64,000 nucleotides of DNA from Citrobacter youngae ATCC 29220 (GTDB lineage Bacteria > Pseudomonadota > Gammaproteobacteria > Enterobacterales > Enterobacteriaceae): positions 87,558 through 151,557 of the forward strand of contig NZ_GG730300.1 of NCBI RefSeq assembly GCF_000155975.1. The letters run 5' to 3'. Within the stretch, counting starts at the first letter, position 1. Each line of letters opens with the position of its first letter. The notes below the pieces were generated by a model. That model had not been told where the DNA came from. It saw nothing but the letters and a program-made list of their open reading frames with translations, and did no database searches. Below, piece by piece: positions 1-9,774 of the stretch. Both the position numbers and the translations under genes were made by a program.

Positions 1-62
1 CAATAAGTAAGCTTGATAACAGATTAAATCGACATGCAAAAAGCGTGTTGATAAACAGAATT

Positions 63-182
63 TGCCTGGCGGCTGTAGCGCGGTGGTCCCACCTGACCCC
101 ATGCCGAACTCAGAAGTGAAACGCCGTAGCGCCGATGGTAGTGTGGGGTCTCCCCATGCGAGAGTAGGGAACTGCCAGGCAT
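63..182 (+). rRNA. rrf: 5S ribosomal RNA
   Basis: The 120-nt sequence runs from TGCCTGGCGG to CTGCCAGGCAT, so the two ends pair to form helix I. The internal CCGAACTCAGAAGTGAAACG segment is typical of enterobacterial 5S rRNA. It sits immediately before mobB, as rrfA does in E. coli, so the window begins at the end of an rrnA-like operon; the 16S and 23S genes lie outside to the left. Confidence 0.97.
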
Positions 183-197
183 CAAATTAAAGTGAAG

Positions 198-225
198 AAG
201 CCCATCCTGCCGGATGGGCTTTTTT
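198..225 (+). terminator. rrn operon intrinsic terminator
   Basis: A 10-bp perfect stem (AAGCCCATCC / GGATGGGCTT) with a 4-nt loop is followed by a run of T. It lies 16 nt after the 5S rRNA and ends the rRNA transcript. Confidence 0.93.
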
Positions 226-270
226 GCGTGTGTGCGGAACTGAAAACAGCGGGACTGAATGTGTTTTGCA

Positions 271-297
271 GGCCTGATAAGCGCAGCACATCAGGCA
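271..297. repeat. Degenerate REP-like palindrome
   Basis: GCCTGAT...ATCAGGC flanks a GCGCAGC core, resembling a degenerate REP element. It lies between the rrn terminator and the convergent 3' end of mobB. Confidence 0.55.
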
Positions 298-313
298 CAT
301 TGCGGCACCGTGG

Positions 314-832
314 TTATCTTCTTGCCCATTGCATAACAAAATCAGCAAGTTGTTGTATGTTGTTGATATCTAAAGATGGAACATTCACTGCAAGCGGTAC
401 GTCACTGGCTACTGCGACAACGTGCTCGTCTATTATCAACTCTTCCACTCGATGCCCGCAGTCTTCGCGAAAAAGCAGGATCTTCGCCACAGGTTCATGT
501 TTAAAACCCTCAATCAGCACGATGTCCAGCGTTGAAGCATCCATCCGGCTCACCAGATATGTTAAATCCAGCTCGGGCTCTTCTGGGGTTTCTACCATTA
601 ACGCCCAACGTTGCTGGCTGGCAACTAACGTTTGTGCCGCCCCCGCTTTGCGCAGCTCATAGCTATCTTTACCGGGCTTGTCGACATCCATATTGTGATG
701 AGTATGCTTAATCAATCCGGGGCGCACACCTCTGGCACGTAGCTCCGGGATCAATTTTTTGAGCAGCGTAGTTTTCCCCGTACCGCTCCATGCCGCAATG
801 GCAAGTAATGGGATCATGATTTTTTCTGCCAT
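314..832 (-). CDS. mobB: MobB, GTP-binding molybdopterin guanine dinucleotide accessory protein
   Basis: This 172-residue protein is close to the usual 170-175 for MobB. A P-loop SGTGKTT lies at about residues 16-22 and a conserved KHTHH segment at about 42-46. MobB binds GTP and helps MobA form or deliver the guanine-dinucleotide molybdenum cofactor used by DMSO-reductase-family enzymes; it is not essential for that step in E. coli. Its 5' end overlaps the mobA stop by 19 nt, so the two are translationally coupled on the minus strand. The cofactor is needed by FdoG, encoded 40 kb away in this window. The start matches the longer E. coli form; an internal ATG six codons later is also possible. 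Confidence 0.95.
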   Translation of the reverse strand: MAEKIMIPLLAIAAWSGTGKTTLLKKLIPELRARGVRPGLIKHTHHNMDVDKPGKDSYELRKAGAAQTLVASQQRWALMVETPEEPELDLTYLVSRMDASTLDIVLIEGFKHEPVAKILLFREDCGHRVEELIIDEHVVAVASDVPLAVNVPSLDINNIQQLADFVMQWARR

Positions 833-1398
833 TTTGCGAGCTCTTCAGGTGTGTTCACGTTCACGAAAGCATCTTTACGATCGCTGAAATCGACGGCGTG
901 ACCGCCAGCCTGGCGCATAAACACCATGACGCGTCGCTCACCTGACTGAAGATAATCCTGAAGCAAGGGCTGTAGAGAGCGGTGCATCAGTGCAATTGTC
1001 GGGTGATCTCTTTCCCCATCATGGACCCAGACGATGGGGGCCGCGTTGCGCTGCTCTTTTAAACGTGCGACCAGATCGTGAGGAATATAGGGCATATCGC
1101 ACGGGCAGAACAGGAACCAGTCTCCCGCTTGCTGCAGAAACACCGAAAGCATCCCGGCCAGCGGACCGGGGAAATCGGCTAATGAGTCGGGAATAACCTG
1201 CAGGCCGCTTTGTTGGTAAATATCCCGGTGGCGATTGGCATTCACTACGACGGTTTCGACCTGTAAAGCGAGGGCATCGGCCACATGCCGCCAAAGAGGT
1301 TTACCGTCTAACTCAAGCAGACCTTTATCTGTGCCGCCCATACGCCTGGCCTTACCGCCAGCCAGCACAACCCCTGTTATTGCACTATCCAGAATCAC
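814..1398 (-). CDS. mobA: MobA, molybdenum cofactor guanylyltransferase
   Basis: MobA transfers GMP from GTP to molybdopterin, giving the bis-MGD cofactor of formate dehydrogenase and other oxidoreductases in the cytoplasm. The 194-residue length equals that of E. coli MobA. The nucleotidyltransferase signature [15 protein letters not shown] lies at about residues 12-26, followed by a [12 protein letters not shown] segment and a CPCDMP motif with the metal-binding Asp. It is first in a two-gene minus-strand operon with mobB and is divergent from yihD. Nothing looks broken or unusual. Confidence 0.97.
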   Translation of the reverse strand: MILDSAITGVVLAGGKARRMGGTDKGLLELDGKPLWRHVADALALQVETVVVNANRHRDIYQQSGLQVIPDSLADFPGPLAGMLSVFLQQAGDWFLFCPCDMPYIPHDLVARLKEQRNAAPIVWVHDGERDHPTIALMHRSLQPLLQDYLQSGERRVMVFMRQAGGHAVDFSDRKDAFVNVNTPEELAKWQKKS

Positions 1399-1467
1399 TG
1401 ATATCGCCTCTTTTAATGTGGGATTGACCCTGCTAACGTATCTGTATGGAGCCTAAGGAGCACAACC

Positions 1468-1737
1468 ATGAAATGTAAACGCCTGAATGAAGTTATTGAA
1501 CTCCTCCAGCCAGCCTGGCAGAAAGAACCCGATCTTAACCTGATGCAATTTTTACAGAAACTGGCGCAAGAGTCAGGTTTTGACGGTGAACTGGCGGATT
1601 TAACTGATGACATTCTGATCTATCACCTGAAAATGCGCGACTCGGCGAAAGATGCCGTCATCCCCGGTATTCAGAAAGATTACGAAGAAGATTTTAAAAC
1701 TGCACTTCTCCGCGCTCGTGGTGTAATTAAAGAGTAA
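1468..1737 (+). CDS. yihD: YihD, small conserved protein (DUF1040)
   Basis: An 89-residue soluble, mixed-charge protein that matches E. coli YihD in length and ends (MKCKRLNEV at the start, VIKE at the end). No catalytic motif is visible and its molecular role is not established. An AAGGAGC ribosome-binding site 7-8 nt ahead of the ATG supports the start. It lies between divergent mobA and co-directional srkA-dsbA, the conserved enterobacterial order. Confidence 0.92.
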   Translation: MKCKRLNEVIELLQPAWQKEPDLNLMQFLQKLAQESGFDGELADLTDDILIYHLKMRDSAKDAVIPGIQKDYEEDFKTALLRARGVIKE

Positions 1738-1813
1738 AAGCTTGTAATCGCCACCACCGAAAGCGCTGTGAAATGATATCCTGAATCATTCGTAGTATTT
1801 TCCGGATGATGGG

Positions 1814-2800
1814 ATGAACGACAACGCTTTTACTTTCCAGACGCTACACCCGGATACCATCATGGATGCGCTGTTTGAACAGGGGATCCGGGTGGACTCC
1901 GGGCTTACCCCGCTTAACAGCTATGAGAACCGTGTCTATCAATTCCAGGACGAAGACCGCCGACGCTTTGTCGTTAAGTTTTATCGTCCCGAGCGTTGGT
2001 CTGTCGATCAGATCCAGGAAGAGCACCAGTTTGCTCTGGAACTGGTCAGCGATGAAGTGCCGGTTGCTGCACCGCTGGTACTGAACGGCCAAACGTTGCT
2101 AAGCCATCAGGGTTTCCATTATGCGATCTTCCCCAGCGTCGGTGGACGTCAGTTTGAAGCTGACAATATCGATCAGATGGAGGCGGTGGGGCGCTATCTG
2201 GGGCGTATGCATCAGACCGGATGCAAGCGCACATTCGCCTTTCGCCCGACGATTGGCCTGGAAGAGTATCTGACCGAACCGCGTAAACTTTTTGAGCACG
2301 CGCAGCTGATCCCATCAGGGCAAAAAGCGGCCTTCCTGAAGGCGACGGATGCGCTTATCGCGGTTGTTACCGAACGCTGGCATACGCGTTTTACCACGTT
2401 ACGTCTGCACGGTGATTGTCATGCCGGCAATATTCTGTGGCGTGACGGCCCGATGTTTGTCGATTTAGATGACGCCCGCAATGGACCGGCTATTCAGGAT
2501 TTATGGATGCTCCTCAATGGCGATAAAGCTGAACAACGCATGCAGCTTGAAACCATTATCGAGGCTTATGAAGAGTTTAGTGAGTTCGACACGACAGAAA
2601 TCGGATTGATCGAACCTTTACGCGCTATGCGGTTAGTTTATTATCTTGCCTGGTTGATTCGGCGTTGGGCCGATCCAGCCTTCCCCAAAAACTTTCCGTG
2701 GTTAACCGGGGAAGATTACTGGCATCGTCAGACCGCGACCTTTATTGAGCAGGCAAAAATTCTGCAAGACCCCCCTTTACAATTAACGCCAATGTATTAA
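1814..2800 (+). CDS. srkA: SrkA, stress-response Ser/Thr protein kinase
   Basis: SrkA (YihE) is a cytoplasmic kinase with the aminoglycoside-phosphotransferase/choline-kinase fold that counters stress-induced death and belongs to the Cpx regulon in E. coli. The 328-residue protein carries the catalytic loop [11 protein letters not shown] at about 199-209 (Asp as base) and the metal-binding FVDLDDAR at about 215-222. Length matches the family. The dsbA start codon is 16 nt after its stop, so the two are probably cotranscribed, in addition to a dsbA-proximal promoter known in E. coli. The ATG at 1814 gives the E. coli-like N-terminus. Confidence 0.96.
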   Translation: MNDNAFTFQTLHPDTIMDALFEQGIRVDSGLTPLNSYENRVYQFQDEDRRRFVVKFYRPERWSVDQIQEEHQFALELVSDEVPVAAPLVLNGQTLLSHQGFHYAIFPSVGGRQFEADNIDQMEAVGRYLGRMHQTGCKRTFAFRPTIGLEEYLTEPRKLFEHAQLIPSGQKAAFLKATDALIAVVTERWHTRFTTLRLHGDCHAGNILWRDGPMFVDLDDARNGPAIQDLWMLLNGDKAEQRMQLETIIEAYEEFSEFDTTEIGLIEPLRAMRLVYYLAWLIRRWADPAFPKNFPWLTGEDYWHRQTATFIEQAKILQDPPLQLTPMY

Positions 2801-2816
2801 TCGGAGAAACTTGAGC

Positions 2817-3440
2817 ATGAAAAAAATATGGCTGGCGCTGGCTGGTATGGTTTTAGCATTTAGCGCATCTGCAGCGCAGTTCCAGGATGGCAAGCAGTAC
2901 ATCACACTGGAAAAGCCTGTTGCAGGCGAACCGCAGGTGTTGGAGTTCTTCTCCTTCTATTGCCCGCATTGCTACCAGTTTGAAGAAGTGCTTCACGTGT
3001 CCGATAACGTGAAGAAAAAACTGCCGGAAGGTACCAAGATGACCAAATACCACGTCGAGTTTTTGGGGCCTTTGGGTAAAGATCTGACGCAGGCCTGGGC
3101 CGTGGCCATGGCGCTGGGTGTTGAAGACAAAGTCACTGTACCTTTATTCGAAGCCGTACAGAAAACCCAGACCGTTCAGTCTGTTGCCGATATCCGTAAA
3201 GTGTTTGTCGACGCGGGTATTAAAGGTGAAGACTATGATGCGGCGTGGAACAGCTTCGTGGTTAAATCACTCGTCGCACAGCAGGAAAAAGCGGCGGCTG
3301 ATTTGCAGTTGCAGGGCGTTCCGGCAATGTTCGTGAATGGCAAATATCAGGTAAATCCGCAGGGCATGGATACCAGCAACATGGATATCTTTGTACAACA
3401 GTATGCGGATACCGTGAAATTCCTGGTTAGTCAGAAGTAA
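2817..3440 (+). CDS. dsbA: DsbA, periplasmic thiol:disulfide oxidoreductase
   Basis: DsbA introduces disulfide bonds into exported proteins and is reoxidised by DsbB. The 207-residue precursor has a signal peptide (MKKIW, then a hydrophobic stretch ending ASA at about 17-19). The active site CPHC is at 49-52 (30-33 in the mature protein), and the cis-proline segment GVPAMF is intact. The ATG at 2817 is chosen over a TTG six nt upstream because it gives the standard signal peptide and has GGAGA at good spacing. The sequence is closer to remembered Salmonella/Citrobacter DsbA than to E. coli. yihF, which follows dsbA in E. coli, is absent. Confidence 0.98.
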   Translation: MKKIWLALAGMVLAFSASAAQFQDGKQYITLEKPVAGEPQVLEFFSFYCPHCYQFEEVLHVSDNVKKKLPEGTKMTKYHVEFLGPLGKDLTQAWAVAMALGVEDKVTVPLFEAVQKTQTVQSVADIRKVFVDAGIKGEDYDAAWNSFVVKSLVAQQEKAAADLQLQGVPAMFVNGKYQVNPQGMDTSNMDIFVQQYADTVKFLVSQK

Positions 3441-3448
3441 CAGTGAGA

Positions 3449-3471
3449 GCCGGTCATTGACCGGCTTTTTT
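3449..3471 (+). terminator. dsbA intrinsic terminator
   Basis: GCCGGTC / GACCGGC with a 3-nt loop is followed by seven T. It starts 8 nt after the dsbA stop, and the convergent yihG stop lies inside the stem. Confidence 0.9.
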
Positions 3472-4389
3472 GTTTGTGGCTTTAATCGCATCTAGTTGCG
3501 CGTCTTTCTCGCTCCAGAGCGTATTCAACCATAGCTGAAATCGACGCTTGAATCCCTTATCGTTCACGTAATCACCGTGCAACTCTTCATGAATTGGCTC
3601 CAGGTTCACCCGCACGACAATGCGCGTTAATTTGCCGCTCAGCATATCGTAGAATGGTCGACTGCTGTTTTCCGGGTAGCACAGCGTGACGTTCAGCAAC
3701 TTATCGAACTGCGATCCCAGCACATTCAACGCCATGGCAATACCGGCCGCCTTAGGAGGGAGCAGATTTTGATAAGGGGAGCGGGTTTGCTCACGTTTCT
3801 CGTGGGTAAAGCGTGAACCTTCAACAAAATTCACAATGGTTGTCGGGTGTATACGAAATTTTTCGCAGGAACGACGCGTCGTCTCAACGTCTTTACCACG
3901 CCGTTCCGGGTGACGGAGCAGATAGCCGCGTGAATAGCGTTTCATAAACGGCATATCCAACGCCCAGCAGGCCAGGCCAATAAACGGCACCCAGGCCAGC
4001 TGTTGCTTGAGAAAATATTTATTCATGGGGATGTGCTTACGGAACAGAACGCAAAGCACAACGATATCGGCCCAGCTGTAATGATTACAAATGAGCAGGT
4101 ACCAGTTTTTCTTGCTAAGACCTTCCAGCCCTTCGACGTCCCACTTCAGCCGCGGATTGAGGTGCAGCAGAAGCGCCAGACCTTCACACCAGCAGTACAT
4201 CATGACGTTACAGAACACGGAAACCTTGCGCCAGACGACAGGAACAGGCAAAAGGAGTTTTATAATCCCGGCAAGGATGATCGGTACAGAACAAAAAATC
4301 GTGACCAATATGGTCAATACGATACTCAGCAACAGCGTTATCGCAGCGAGTATTCTCGTCATAATTAAATTATTCAAAAGGTTAGCCAT
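3454..4389 (-). CDS. yihG: YihG, membrane 1-acylglycerol-3-phosphate O-acyltransferase family protein
   Basis: YihG belongs to the PlsC-like acyltransferases; in E. coli it acylates lysophosphatidic acid at the inner membrane and influences fatty-acyl composition. This copy has 311 residues (E. coli 310). Hydrophobic segments lie at about 9-40, followed by the acyltransferase motif NHYSWAD (HX4D) near residue 111 and the substrate-binding segment FVEGSRFT near 197. The start at MANLL is preferred over an upstream in-frame start, matching the E. coli protein. It is convergent with dsbA and sits directly against the dsbA terminator because yihF is missing. Confidence 0.93.
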   Translation of the reverse strand: MANLLNNLIMTRILAAITLLLSIVLTILVTIFCSVPIILAGIIKLLLPVPVVWRKVSVFCNVMMYCWCEGLALLLHLNPRLKWDVEGLEGLSKKNWYLLICNHYSWADIVVLCVLFRKHIPMNKYFLKQQLAWVPFIGLACWALDMPFMKRYSRGYLLRHPERRGKDVETTRRSCEKFRIHPTTIVNFVEGSRFTHEKREQTRSPYQNLLPPKAAGIAMALNVLGSQFDKLLNVTLCYPENSSRPFYDMLSGKLTRIVVRVNLEPIHEELHGDYVNDKGFKRRFQLWLNTLWSEKDAQLDAIKATNKKAGQ

Positions 4390-4752
4390 AGACAGTGCGC
4401 GAAAGAGGCGCAAGGGGCTGATTTTATCAGAAAACGAACCAAATGATTGATCTTCCCTGAACAGAAAAAAAAGGAATATCTATCCACATCAGGATATAAG
4501 CGGTAAAAATGGAATAAAATGCTGTGTATTTATTTAACTTGTTGAAATTTATATTTAAATATAATAATGCAATAATTGCCTTACTATATTTAAAGAGCTG
4601 AAAATTATTTATTCACAAAGTTATCCACAGCTGTCTTTGCGAGCAAAGCAGAAGATCTACAAAACTTTTTCGACAAATGCGGCGAAAAACTCATGTTTTC
4701 GTCCTGTCTGTGGCATCCTTTACCCATAATCTGATAAACAGGCACGGACATT
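4390..4752. promoter_or_regulatory. polA upstream region with two DnaA-box-like sites
   Basis: This 363-bp gene-free, AT-rich stretch separates divergent yihG and polA. It contains a perfect DnaA box TTATCCACA at 4621-4629 and a one-mismatch copy CTATCCACA at 4480-4488. DnaA control of polA has been reported in E. coli, so these are plausible regulatory sites. I could not assign -35/-10 elements with confidence and see no ORF. Confidence 0.55.
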
Positions 4753-7539
4753 ATGGTTCAGATCCCAGAAAACCCACTTATCCTTGTAGACGGTTCATCC
4801 TACCTTTATCGCGCATATCACGCGTTTCCGCCGCTGACTAACAGCGCAGGCGCACCTACTGGTGCGATGTACGGTGTTCTCAACATGCTGCGTAGCTTGA
4901 TTCTACAGTATCAGCCGACCCATGCTGCTGTGGTATTCGACGCTAAGGGTAAAACCTTCCGTGATGAACTATTCGAGCATTACAAGTCACACCGCCCGCC
5001 AATGCCAGACGATCTGCGCGCGCAGATTGAACCTCTACATGCGATGGTGAAAGCGATGGGGCTGCCATTACTGGCTGTTTCAGGCGTGGAAGCGGATGAT
5101 GTTATCGGTACGCTGGCGCGTGAAGCGGAAAAGGTTGGTCGTCCGGTGCTGATTAGTACCGGCGATAAAGACATGGCCCAGCTGGTGACACCAAATATCA
5201 CCCTGATCAACACCATGACCAATACGATCCTCGGGCCGGATGAAGTAGTGAATAAGTATGGTGTGCCGCCAGAGCTGATCATTGATTTCCTGGCGCTGAT
5301 GGGCGACTCCTCCGATAACATTCCAGGCGTTCCTGGCGTGGGTGAGAAAACGGCTCAGGCTCTGCTTCAGGGGCTGGGTGGGCTGGATACCCTCTATGCA
5401 GAATCAGACAAGATCGCGGGGCTGACTTTCCGTGGCGCAAAAAACATGGCGGGCAAACTTGAGCAGAATAAAGAGGTGGCCTACCTCTCTTATCAATTAG
5501 CGACCATTAAAACGGATGTGGAACTGGAGCTTACCTGCGAACAGTTGGAAGTGAAGCAGCCCATCGCGGATGAACTGCTTGGCCTGTTTAAACAGTATGA
5601 GTTCAAGCGCTGGGTGGCAGACGTAGAAGCCGGTAAATGGCTGCAGGCGAAAGGCGCGAAACCGGCGGCAAAACCGCAGGAAACAATCGTTGTCGAGGCC
5701 ACGCCGGAAGAGCCTGCGACCGCTCTCTCGTACGATAACTATGTGACGATTCTCGATGAAGCGACGCTGGAAGAGTGGATCGCGAAGCTGAAAAAAGCGC
5801 CCGTCTTCGCCTTTGATACAGAAACTGACAGCCTGGACAATATCTCCGCGAATCTGGTTGGATTGTCTTTTGCCATTGAACCGGGCGTGGCGGCCTATGT
5901 TCCTGTTGCCCATGACTATTTGGATGCCCCCGATCAGATCTCTCGTGACCGTGCGCTGGCGCTTCTGAAGCCGCTATTGGAAGATGAAAACGCGCATAAA
6001 GTCGGGCAAAACCTGAAGTACGATCGCGGCATTCTGGCGAACTACGATATCGAACTGCGCGGCATCGTCTTTGACACCATGCTCGAATCCTACATTCTTA
6101 ACAGCGTTGCCGGGCGACATGATATGGACAGCCTGTCCGATCGCTGGCTGAAACATAAAACTATTACCTTTGAAGAGATCGCCGGAAAGGGCAAAAACCA
6201 GCTGACCTTTAATCAGATAGCGCTGGAAGAGGCCGGACGTTATGCCGCGGAAGACGCCGACGTTACGCTGCAACTGCACCTGAAAATGTGGCCAGAACTG
6301 CAGAAGCATAAAGGGCCGCTGAACGTCTTTGAAAATATCGATATGCCGCTGGTTCCGGTTCTGTCTCGCGTTGAACGTAATGGTGTGAAAATCGCTCCCG
6401 CTGTTCTGCACAAACATTCAGAAGAGCTGACCCTGCGTTTGAATGAGCTGGAGCAAAAAGCGCACGAGATTGCCGGAGAAGCGTTTAACCTCTCTTCCAC
6501 CAAGCAGTTGCAAACGATTCTGTTTGAAAAGCAGGGTATTAAGCCGCTGAAGAAAACCCCTGGCGGCGCGCCATCAACGTCGGAAGAGGTACTGGAAGAG
6601 CTCGCGTTGGATTATCCATTGCCGAAAGTGATCCTGGAATATCGCGGCTTAGCAAAACTGAAGTCTACCTACACGGATAAGCTTCCGTTGATGATTAACA
6701 AGAAAACCGGGCGCGTACATACCTCCTATCATCAGGCGGTCACCGCCACCGGGCGCTTGTCTTCAACGGATCCTAACCTGCAAAACATCCCGGTTCGTAA
6801 TGACGAAGGTCGCCGTATTCGTCAGGCGTTTATTGCGCCAGAAGACTACGTGATTGTCTCTGCGGACTACTCGCAGATTGAACTGCGCATCATGGCGCAT
6901 CTCTCACGCGATAAAGGTCTGCTTACCGCGTTTGCCGAAGGGAAAGATATTCACCGCGCGACGGCGGCGGAAGTCTTTGGCTTACCGCTGGATTCCGTGA
7001 CCGGTGAACAACGCCGTAGCGCGAAAGCCATTAACTTCGGTCTGATCTACGGGATGAGCGCTTTTGGCCTGGCGCGCCAGTTAAATATTCCGCGTAAAGA
7101 AGCGCAGAAATACATGGACCTCTACTTCGAACGCTACCCAGGCGTGCTGGAATATATGGAGCGCACGCGTGCGCAGGCAAAAGAGCAGGGTTATGTTGAA
7201 ACGCTGGAAGGGCGTCGTCTCTATTTGCCGGATATTAAGTCCAGTAATGGCGCTCGTCGTGCTGGTGCTGAACGCGCCGCAATCAACGCACCGATGCAGG
7301 GTACTGCCGCAGACATTATTAAGCGAGCCATGATCGCCGTAGACGGATGGCTGCAAACCGAGCAACCGCGCGTGCGCATGATCATGCAGGTACACGATGA
7401 ACTGGTGTTTGAAGTGCACAAAGATGACCTGGAAAGCGTCTCTAAAAAGATCCATCAACTGATGGAAAATGAGACCCATATTGACGTGCCGCTATTAGTG
7501 GAAGTTGGTAGTGGTGAAAACTGGGATCAAGCGCACTAA
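4753..7539 (+). CDS. polA: DNA polymerase I
   Basis: PolA fills gaps, removes RNA primers during lagging-strand synthesis and acts in excision repair. The 928-residue length equals that of E. coli Pol I. Domains in order: 5'-3' exonuclease (about 1-290, with [10 protein letters not shown] and [14 protein letters not shown]), 3'-5' exonuclease (about 325-515, with [11 protein letters not shown] carrying the metal ligands), and the family A polymerase. The polymerase contains [16 protein letters not shown] (motif A), the [15 protein letters not shown]-helix (motif B) and [11 protein letters not shown] (motif C). All catalytic motifs are intact. It is followed by the Spot 42 gene, as in E. coli. 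Confidence 0.99.
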   Translation: MVQIPENPLILVDGSSYLYRAYHAFPPLTNSAGAPTGAMYGVLNMLRSLILQYQPTHAAVVFDAKGKTFRDELFEHYKSHRPPMPDDLRAQIEPLHAMVKAMGLPLLAVSGVEADDVIGTLAREAEKVGRPVLISTGDKDMAQLVTPNITLINTMTNTILGPDEVVNKYGVPPELIIDFLALMGDSSDNIPGVPGVGEKTAQALLQGLGGLDTLYAESDKIAGLTFRGAKNMAGKLEQNKEVAYLSYQLATIKTDVELELTCEQLEVKQPIADELLGLFKQYEFKRWVADVEAGKWLQAKGAKPAAKPQETIVVEATPEEPATALSYDNYVTILDEATLEEWIAKLKKAPVFAFDTETDSLDNISANLVGLSFAIEPGVAAYVPVAHDYLDAPDQISRDRALALLKPLLEDENAHKVGQNLKYDRGILANYDIELRGIVFDTMLESYILNSVAGRHDMDSLSDRWLKHKTITFEEIAGKGKNQLTFNQIALEEAGRYAAEDADVTLQLHLKMWPELQKHKGPLNVFENIDMPLVPVLSRVERNGVKIAPAVLHKHSEELTLRLNELEQKAHEIAGEAFNLSSTKQLQTILFEKQGIKPLKKTPGGAPSTSEEVLEELALDYPLPKVILEYRGLAKLKSTYTDKLPLMINKKTGRVHTSYHQAVTATGRLSSTDPNLQNIPVRNDEGRRIRQAFIAPEDYVIVSADYSQIELRIMAHLSRDKGLLTAFAEGKDIHRATAAEVFGLPLDSVTGEQRRSAKAINFGLIYGMSAFGLARQLNIPRKEAQKYMDLYFERYPGVLEYMERTRAQAKEQGYVETLEGRRLYLPDIKSSNGARRAGAERAAINAPMQGTAADIIKRAMIAVDGWLQTEQPRVRMIMQVHDELVFEVHKDDLESVSKKIHQLMENETHIDVPLLVEVGSGENWDQAH

Positions 7540-7592
7540 GGGTTTACTGAATAACGGCCTTTTTTCGTAACTAAGCAACATAAGATAGAACT

Positions 7593-7614
7593 TTTTGTGA
7601 TGTCCATTAGAATT
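7593..7614 (+). promoter_or_regulatory. Probable CRP site upstream of Spot 42
   Basis: TTTTGTGATGTCCATTAGAA lies about 75-95 nt ahead of the spf 5' end, in the same place as the E. coli element through which cAMP-CRP represses spf. The left half TGTGA is perfect; the right half is degenerate. Confidence 0.55.
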
Positions 7615-7688
7615 CCCTATGTAAGGAATGAAAAAAAATTAACAAAAAGTGCTTTCTGAGCTGCTCAAAAAAGAGTAAAGTTATTCAC

Positions 7689-7797
7689 GTAGGGTACAGA
7701 GGTAAGATGTTCTATCTTTCAGACCTTTTACTTCACGTAATCGGATTTGGCTGAATATTTTAGCCGCCCCAGTCAGTAATGACTGGGGCGTTTTTTA
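7689..7797 (+). ncRNA. spf: Spot 42 small regulatory RNA
   Basis: This 109-nt Hfq-dependent sRNA represses genes of secondary metabolism and sugar use (galK and others) when glucose is present. The sequence begins GTAGGGTACAGAGGTAAGAT and is nearly identical to E. coli Spot 42, including the unstructured GTTCTATCTTTCAGACC region. It ends in a strong terminator: an 11-bp stem CGCCCCAGTCA / TGACTGGGGCG followed by TTTTTT at 7791-7796. The position between polA and engB is conserved. Confidence 0.97.
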
Positions 7798-7827
7798 TTG
7801 CGCGCAAGAAAAGTTTCGCTCACGGCT

Positions 7828-7863
7828 GTAGGCCGGATAAGACGCGCAGCGGCGCTATCCGGC
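7828..7863. repeat. REP element
   Basis: GTAGGCCGGATAAGACGCGC...GCGCTATCCGGC is a canonical enterobacterial REP palindrome between spf and the convergent end of engB. Confidence 0.85.
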
Positions 7864-7874
7864 GTCGCGGGGGA

Positions 7875-8507
7875 TTATTCTCCGTCCTGCGTCTCTTCAA
7901 CCGGCGCCAGTTCACTAAACCAGCTATCCAGCTTCTGCCGCAGTTTGTCCACACCCAGCTTTTTCAGTGATGAAAAGGCTTCTACCTGCACATCGCCATT
8001 AAATGCCAGCACGGCTTCACGTACCATATTCAGTTGAGCTTTGCGCGCGCCGCTGGCCAGCTTATCTGCTTTCGTCAGTAGCACCAGAACCTGAACGTTG
8101 CTCTCTACCGCCCACAGGATCATCTGCTGATCCAGATCCTTAAGCGGATGACGGATATCCATCAGTACCACCAGGCCTTGCAGACTCTGACGTTTTTCCA
8201 GATATTCAGCCAGCGCGCGCTGCCATTTGCGCTTCATCTCTTCCGGCACTTCGGCGTAACCGTACCCCGGCAGGTCAACCAGGCGCTTACCGTCAACGAC
8301 TTCAAACAGGTTGATGAGCTGAGTACGGCCCGGCGTTTTCGATGTACGCGCCAGGCTCTTTTGGTTAGTCAGGGTATTTAGCGCACTGGATTTGCCTGCG
8401 TTGGAACGGCCAGCAAAAGCCACTTCGATACCGGAATCGGAAGGTAAGTGGCGAATATCAGGCGCACTCATCACAAAGTGCGTCTGTTGATAATTCAAGT
8501 TAGTCAA
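7875..8507 (-). CDS. engB: EngB (YihA/YsxC), ribosome-biogenesis GTPase
   Basis: An essential TRAFAC GTPase needed for assembly of the large ribosomal subunit and cell division. G motifs: G1 GRSNAGKS at 33-40, a TPGRT switch, G3 DLPGYGYA, and G4 TKAD. I chose the TTG start at 8507, giving 210 residues beginning TNLNYQQ like E. coli, because GGAG lies 9 nt upstream. The in-frame ATG at 8522 has no ribosome-binding site and would use that GGAG as coding sequence. It is transcribed convergently toward Spot 42. Confidence 0.95.
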   Translation of the reverse strand: MTNLNYQQTHFVMSAPDIRHLPSDSGIEVAFAGRSNAGKSSALNTLTNQKSLARTSKTPGRTQLINLFEVVDGKRLVDLPGYGYAEVPEEMKRKWQRALAEYLEKRQSLQGLVVLMDIRHPLKDLDQQMILWAVESNVQVLVLLTKADKLASGARKAQLNMVREAVLAFNGDVQVEAFSSLKKLGVDKLRQKLDSWFSELAPVEETQDGE

Positions 8508-8766
8508 CGTGGTCGTCTCCATCAATCAAGGCTTTGCAGCGATTATACCTGAACACCAGCAAAAGGCTGGTTTTTCGACGCGTGGCCTGTGTAAGTAAAA
8601 ACCACGCTCTTTGTGAGACATTGCCGATAGTATCTATGCGAGATATCAGAGTAAAAAATGACGCAGCAAAACAAATCATATAGTTACGGTAAGGCACTAT
8701 TCTTAAAATCCGAAATTGTTACCTTGGTTACTTGTACGTTTAAACCAAAACGGTAAAGTAGTGCCC

Positions 8767-9006
8767 ATAGCGAGGAAGCTGACAGGATAGACGACTCAGG
8801 ATGAGGGTCAGGAGCGCCAGGAGGCGAAGACACAGGATTGTCAGGAAGACAAACGTCCGGAGACGTTAGTAAAAGGAAATGGAAACAACACGGAATGTTT
8901 CAGGCTAAGGGAAAAACAGGGTGTGTTGATAGCCAACAGGGATTGTAGAGCCCGTAAGGGTTGAGAGTCAGGAAAAAAGGCGGCAGATTACTCTGTCGCC
9001 TTTTTT
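8767..9006 (+). ncRNA. csrC: CsrC small RNA (CsrA antagonist)
   Basis: CsrC sequesters the translational regulator CsrA. The roughly 240-nt region between engB and yihI carries many repeated AGGA/GGA motifs, often in hairpin loops (CAGGATGAGGGTCAGGAGCGCCAGGA region, GTCCGGAGAC, GTCAGGAAAAA), the signature of CsrA-binding RNAs. It ends with GGCGGCAGA / TCTGTCGCC and a T-run. Sequence and position match E. coli CsrC (SraK/RyiB). The 5' end is set by similarity. Confidence 0.93.
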
Positions 9007-9067
9007 CTTTATTTCTGCTAGATTCCGGCGCAAATATATACTGAATAAAAACAGCCAAAGACGAATC

Positions 9068-9586
9068 ATGATGAAACCAACTTCTACACCACGCGGTAAA
9101 GGTCCTGCAAAAGCGCGTCGTAAAACACGTGAAGAAATTAACCAGGAAGCTCGCGACCGTAAGCGCCAGAAAAAACACCGTGGTCATGCGGCGGGTAGCC
9201 GTGCGTCCGGTAGCGAAGGCGCATCTGGTGGCGGAAAGCAAAATAAGCAACAAGATCCTCGTATTGGCAGCAAAACCCCCATTCCATTGGGCGTGACCGA
9301 AAAAGTCACCAAACAGCACAAACCGAAGAGTGAGAAACCTATGCTTTCACCACAGGCTGAGTTGGATTTACTGGAAACGGATGAGCGCCTGGATGCGCTG
9401 CTGGAGCGTCTTGAAGCAGGAGAAACCCTGAGTGCGGAAGATCAGAGCTGGGTCGATGCCAAGCTGGATCGCATTGATGAGCTGATGCAAAAGCTGGGCC
9501 TCTCTTACGATGACGAAGAAGAAGAGGAAGAAGAAGAAGAAGAAAAGCAGGAAGACATGATGCGCCTGCTGAAAGGCGGCAACTAA
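9068..9586 (+). CDS. yihI: YihI, activator of the GTPase Der
   Basis: YihI stimulates GTP hydrolysis by the ribosome-biogenesis GTPase Der (EngA). The 172-residue protein (E. coli 169) has a very basic, low-complexity N-terminus ([20 protein letters not shown] at about 18-37), a conserved [13 protein letters not shown] block near 80, and helical Der-interacting segments. It ends in an acidic tail with eleven consecutive Glu encoded by near-perfect GAA/GAG repeats (about 9517-9549). An ATG one codon later (9071) is an equally possible start. A short ORF follows in the same frame after the stop. Confidence 0.94.
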   Translation: MMKPTSTPRGKGPAKARRKTREEINQEARDRKRQKKHRGHAAGSRASGSEGASGGGKQNKQQDPRIGSKTPIPLGVTEKVTKQHKPKSEKPMLSPQAELDLLETDERLDALLERLEAGETLSAEDQSWVDAKLDRIDELMQKLGLSYDDEEEEEEEEEEKQEDMMRLLKGGN

Positions 9587-9598
9587 CGGTTTTACACC

Positions 9599-9772
9599 GT
9601 GGGTCTTCCCGTCCTGCTTATAACCCTTCCGGTTATATGTTATCTGGTGTGGTTATTCGTTAAACTACAGCGGTTGTCGCGGCGACAGAAGTGGCTGCGC
9701 AACCGGCTTATTACCCGTTCAGGGGTTAAGCCGGTACGCCGTATCCGCCAGAGACGCCATCGGAAGGAGTGA
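9599..9772 (+). CDS. Possible small membrane protein between yihI and hemN
   Basis: A 57-codon ORF with a GTG start, in the same frame as yihI and four codons after its stop, overlapping the leader of hemN. The translation starts MGLPVLLITLPVICYLVWLF, one clear hydrophobic segment at about 3-20, followed by a strongly basic tail ending RQRRHRKE. That looks like a small single-pass inner-membrane peptide. No good ribosome-binding site is visible, so translation may rely on coupling to yihI. I do not recognise a family; it may also be a relic of a longer gene present here in other gamma-proteobacteria. Confidence 0.35.
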   Translation: MGLPVLLITLPVICYLVWLFVKLQRLSRRQKWLRNRLITRSGVKPVRRIRQRRHRKE

Positions 9773-9774
9773 GC

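Noticed and set aside
4390-4752. Replication origin suggested by DnaA boxes and AT-rich sequence
   Set aside because: Only two boxes, with no GATC clusters or neighbouring gidA/mnmG or dnaA genes; promoter control of polA is more likely.
9517-9549. GAA/GAG repeat tract in yihI as a phase-variation switch
   Set aside because: The unit is a triplet, so slippage changes Glu number without shifting frame; acidic tails of variable length are normal for YihI.
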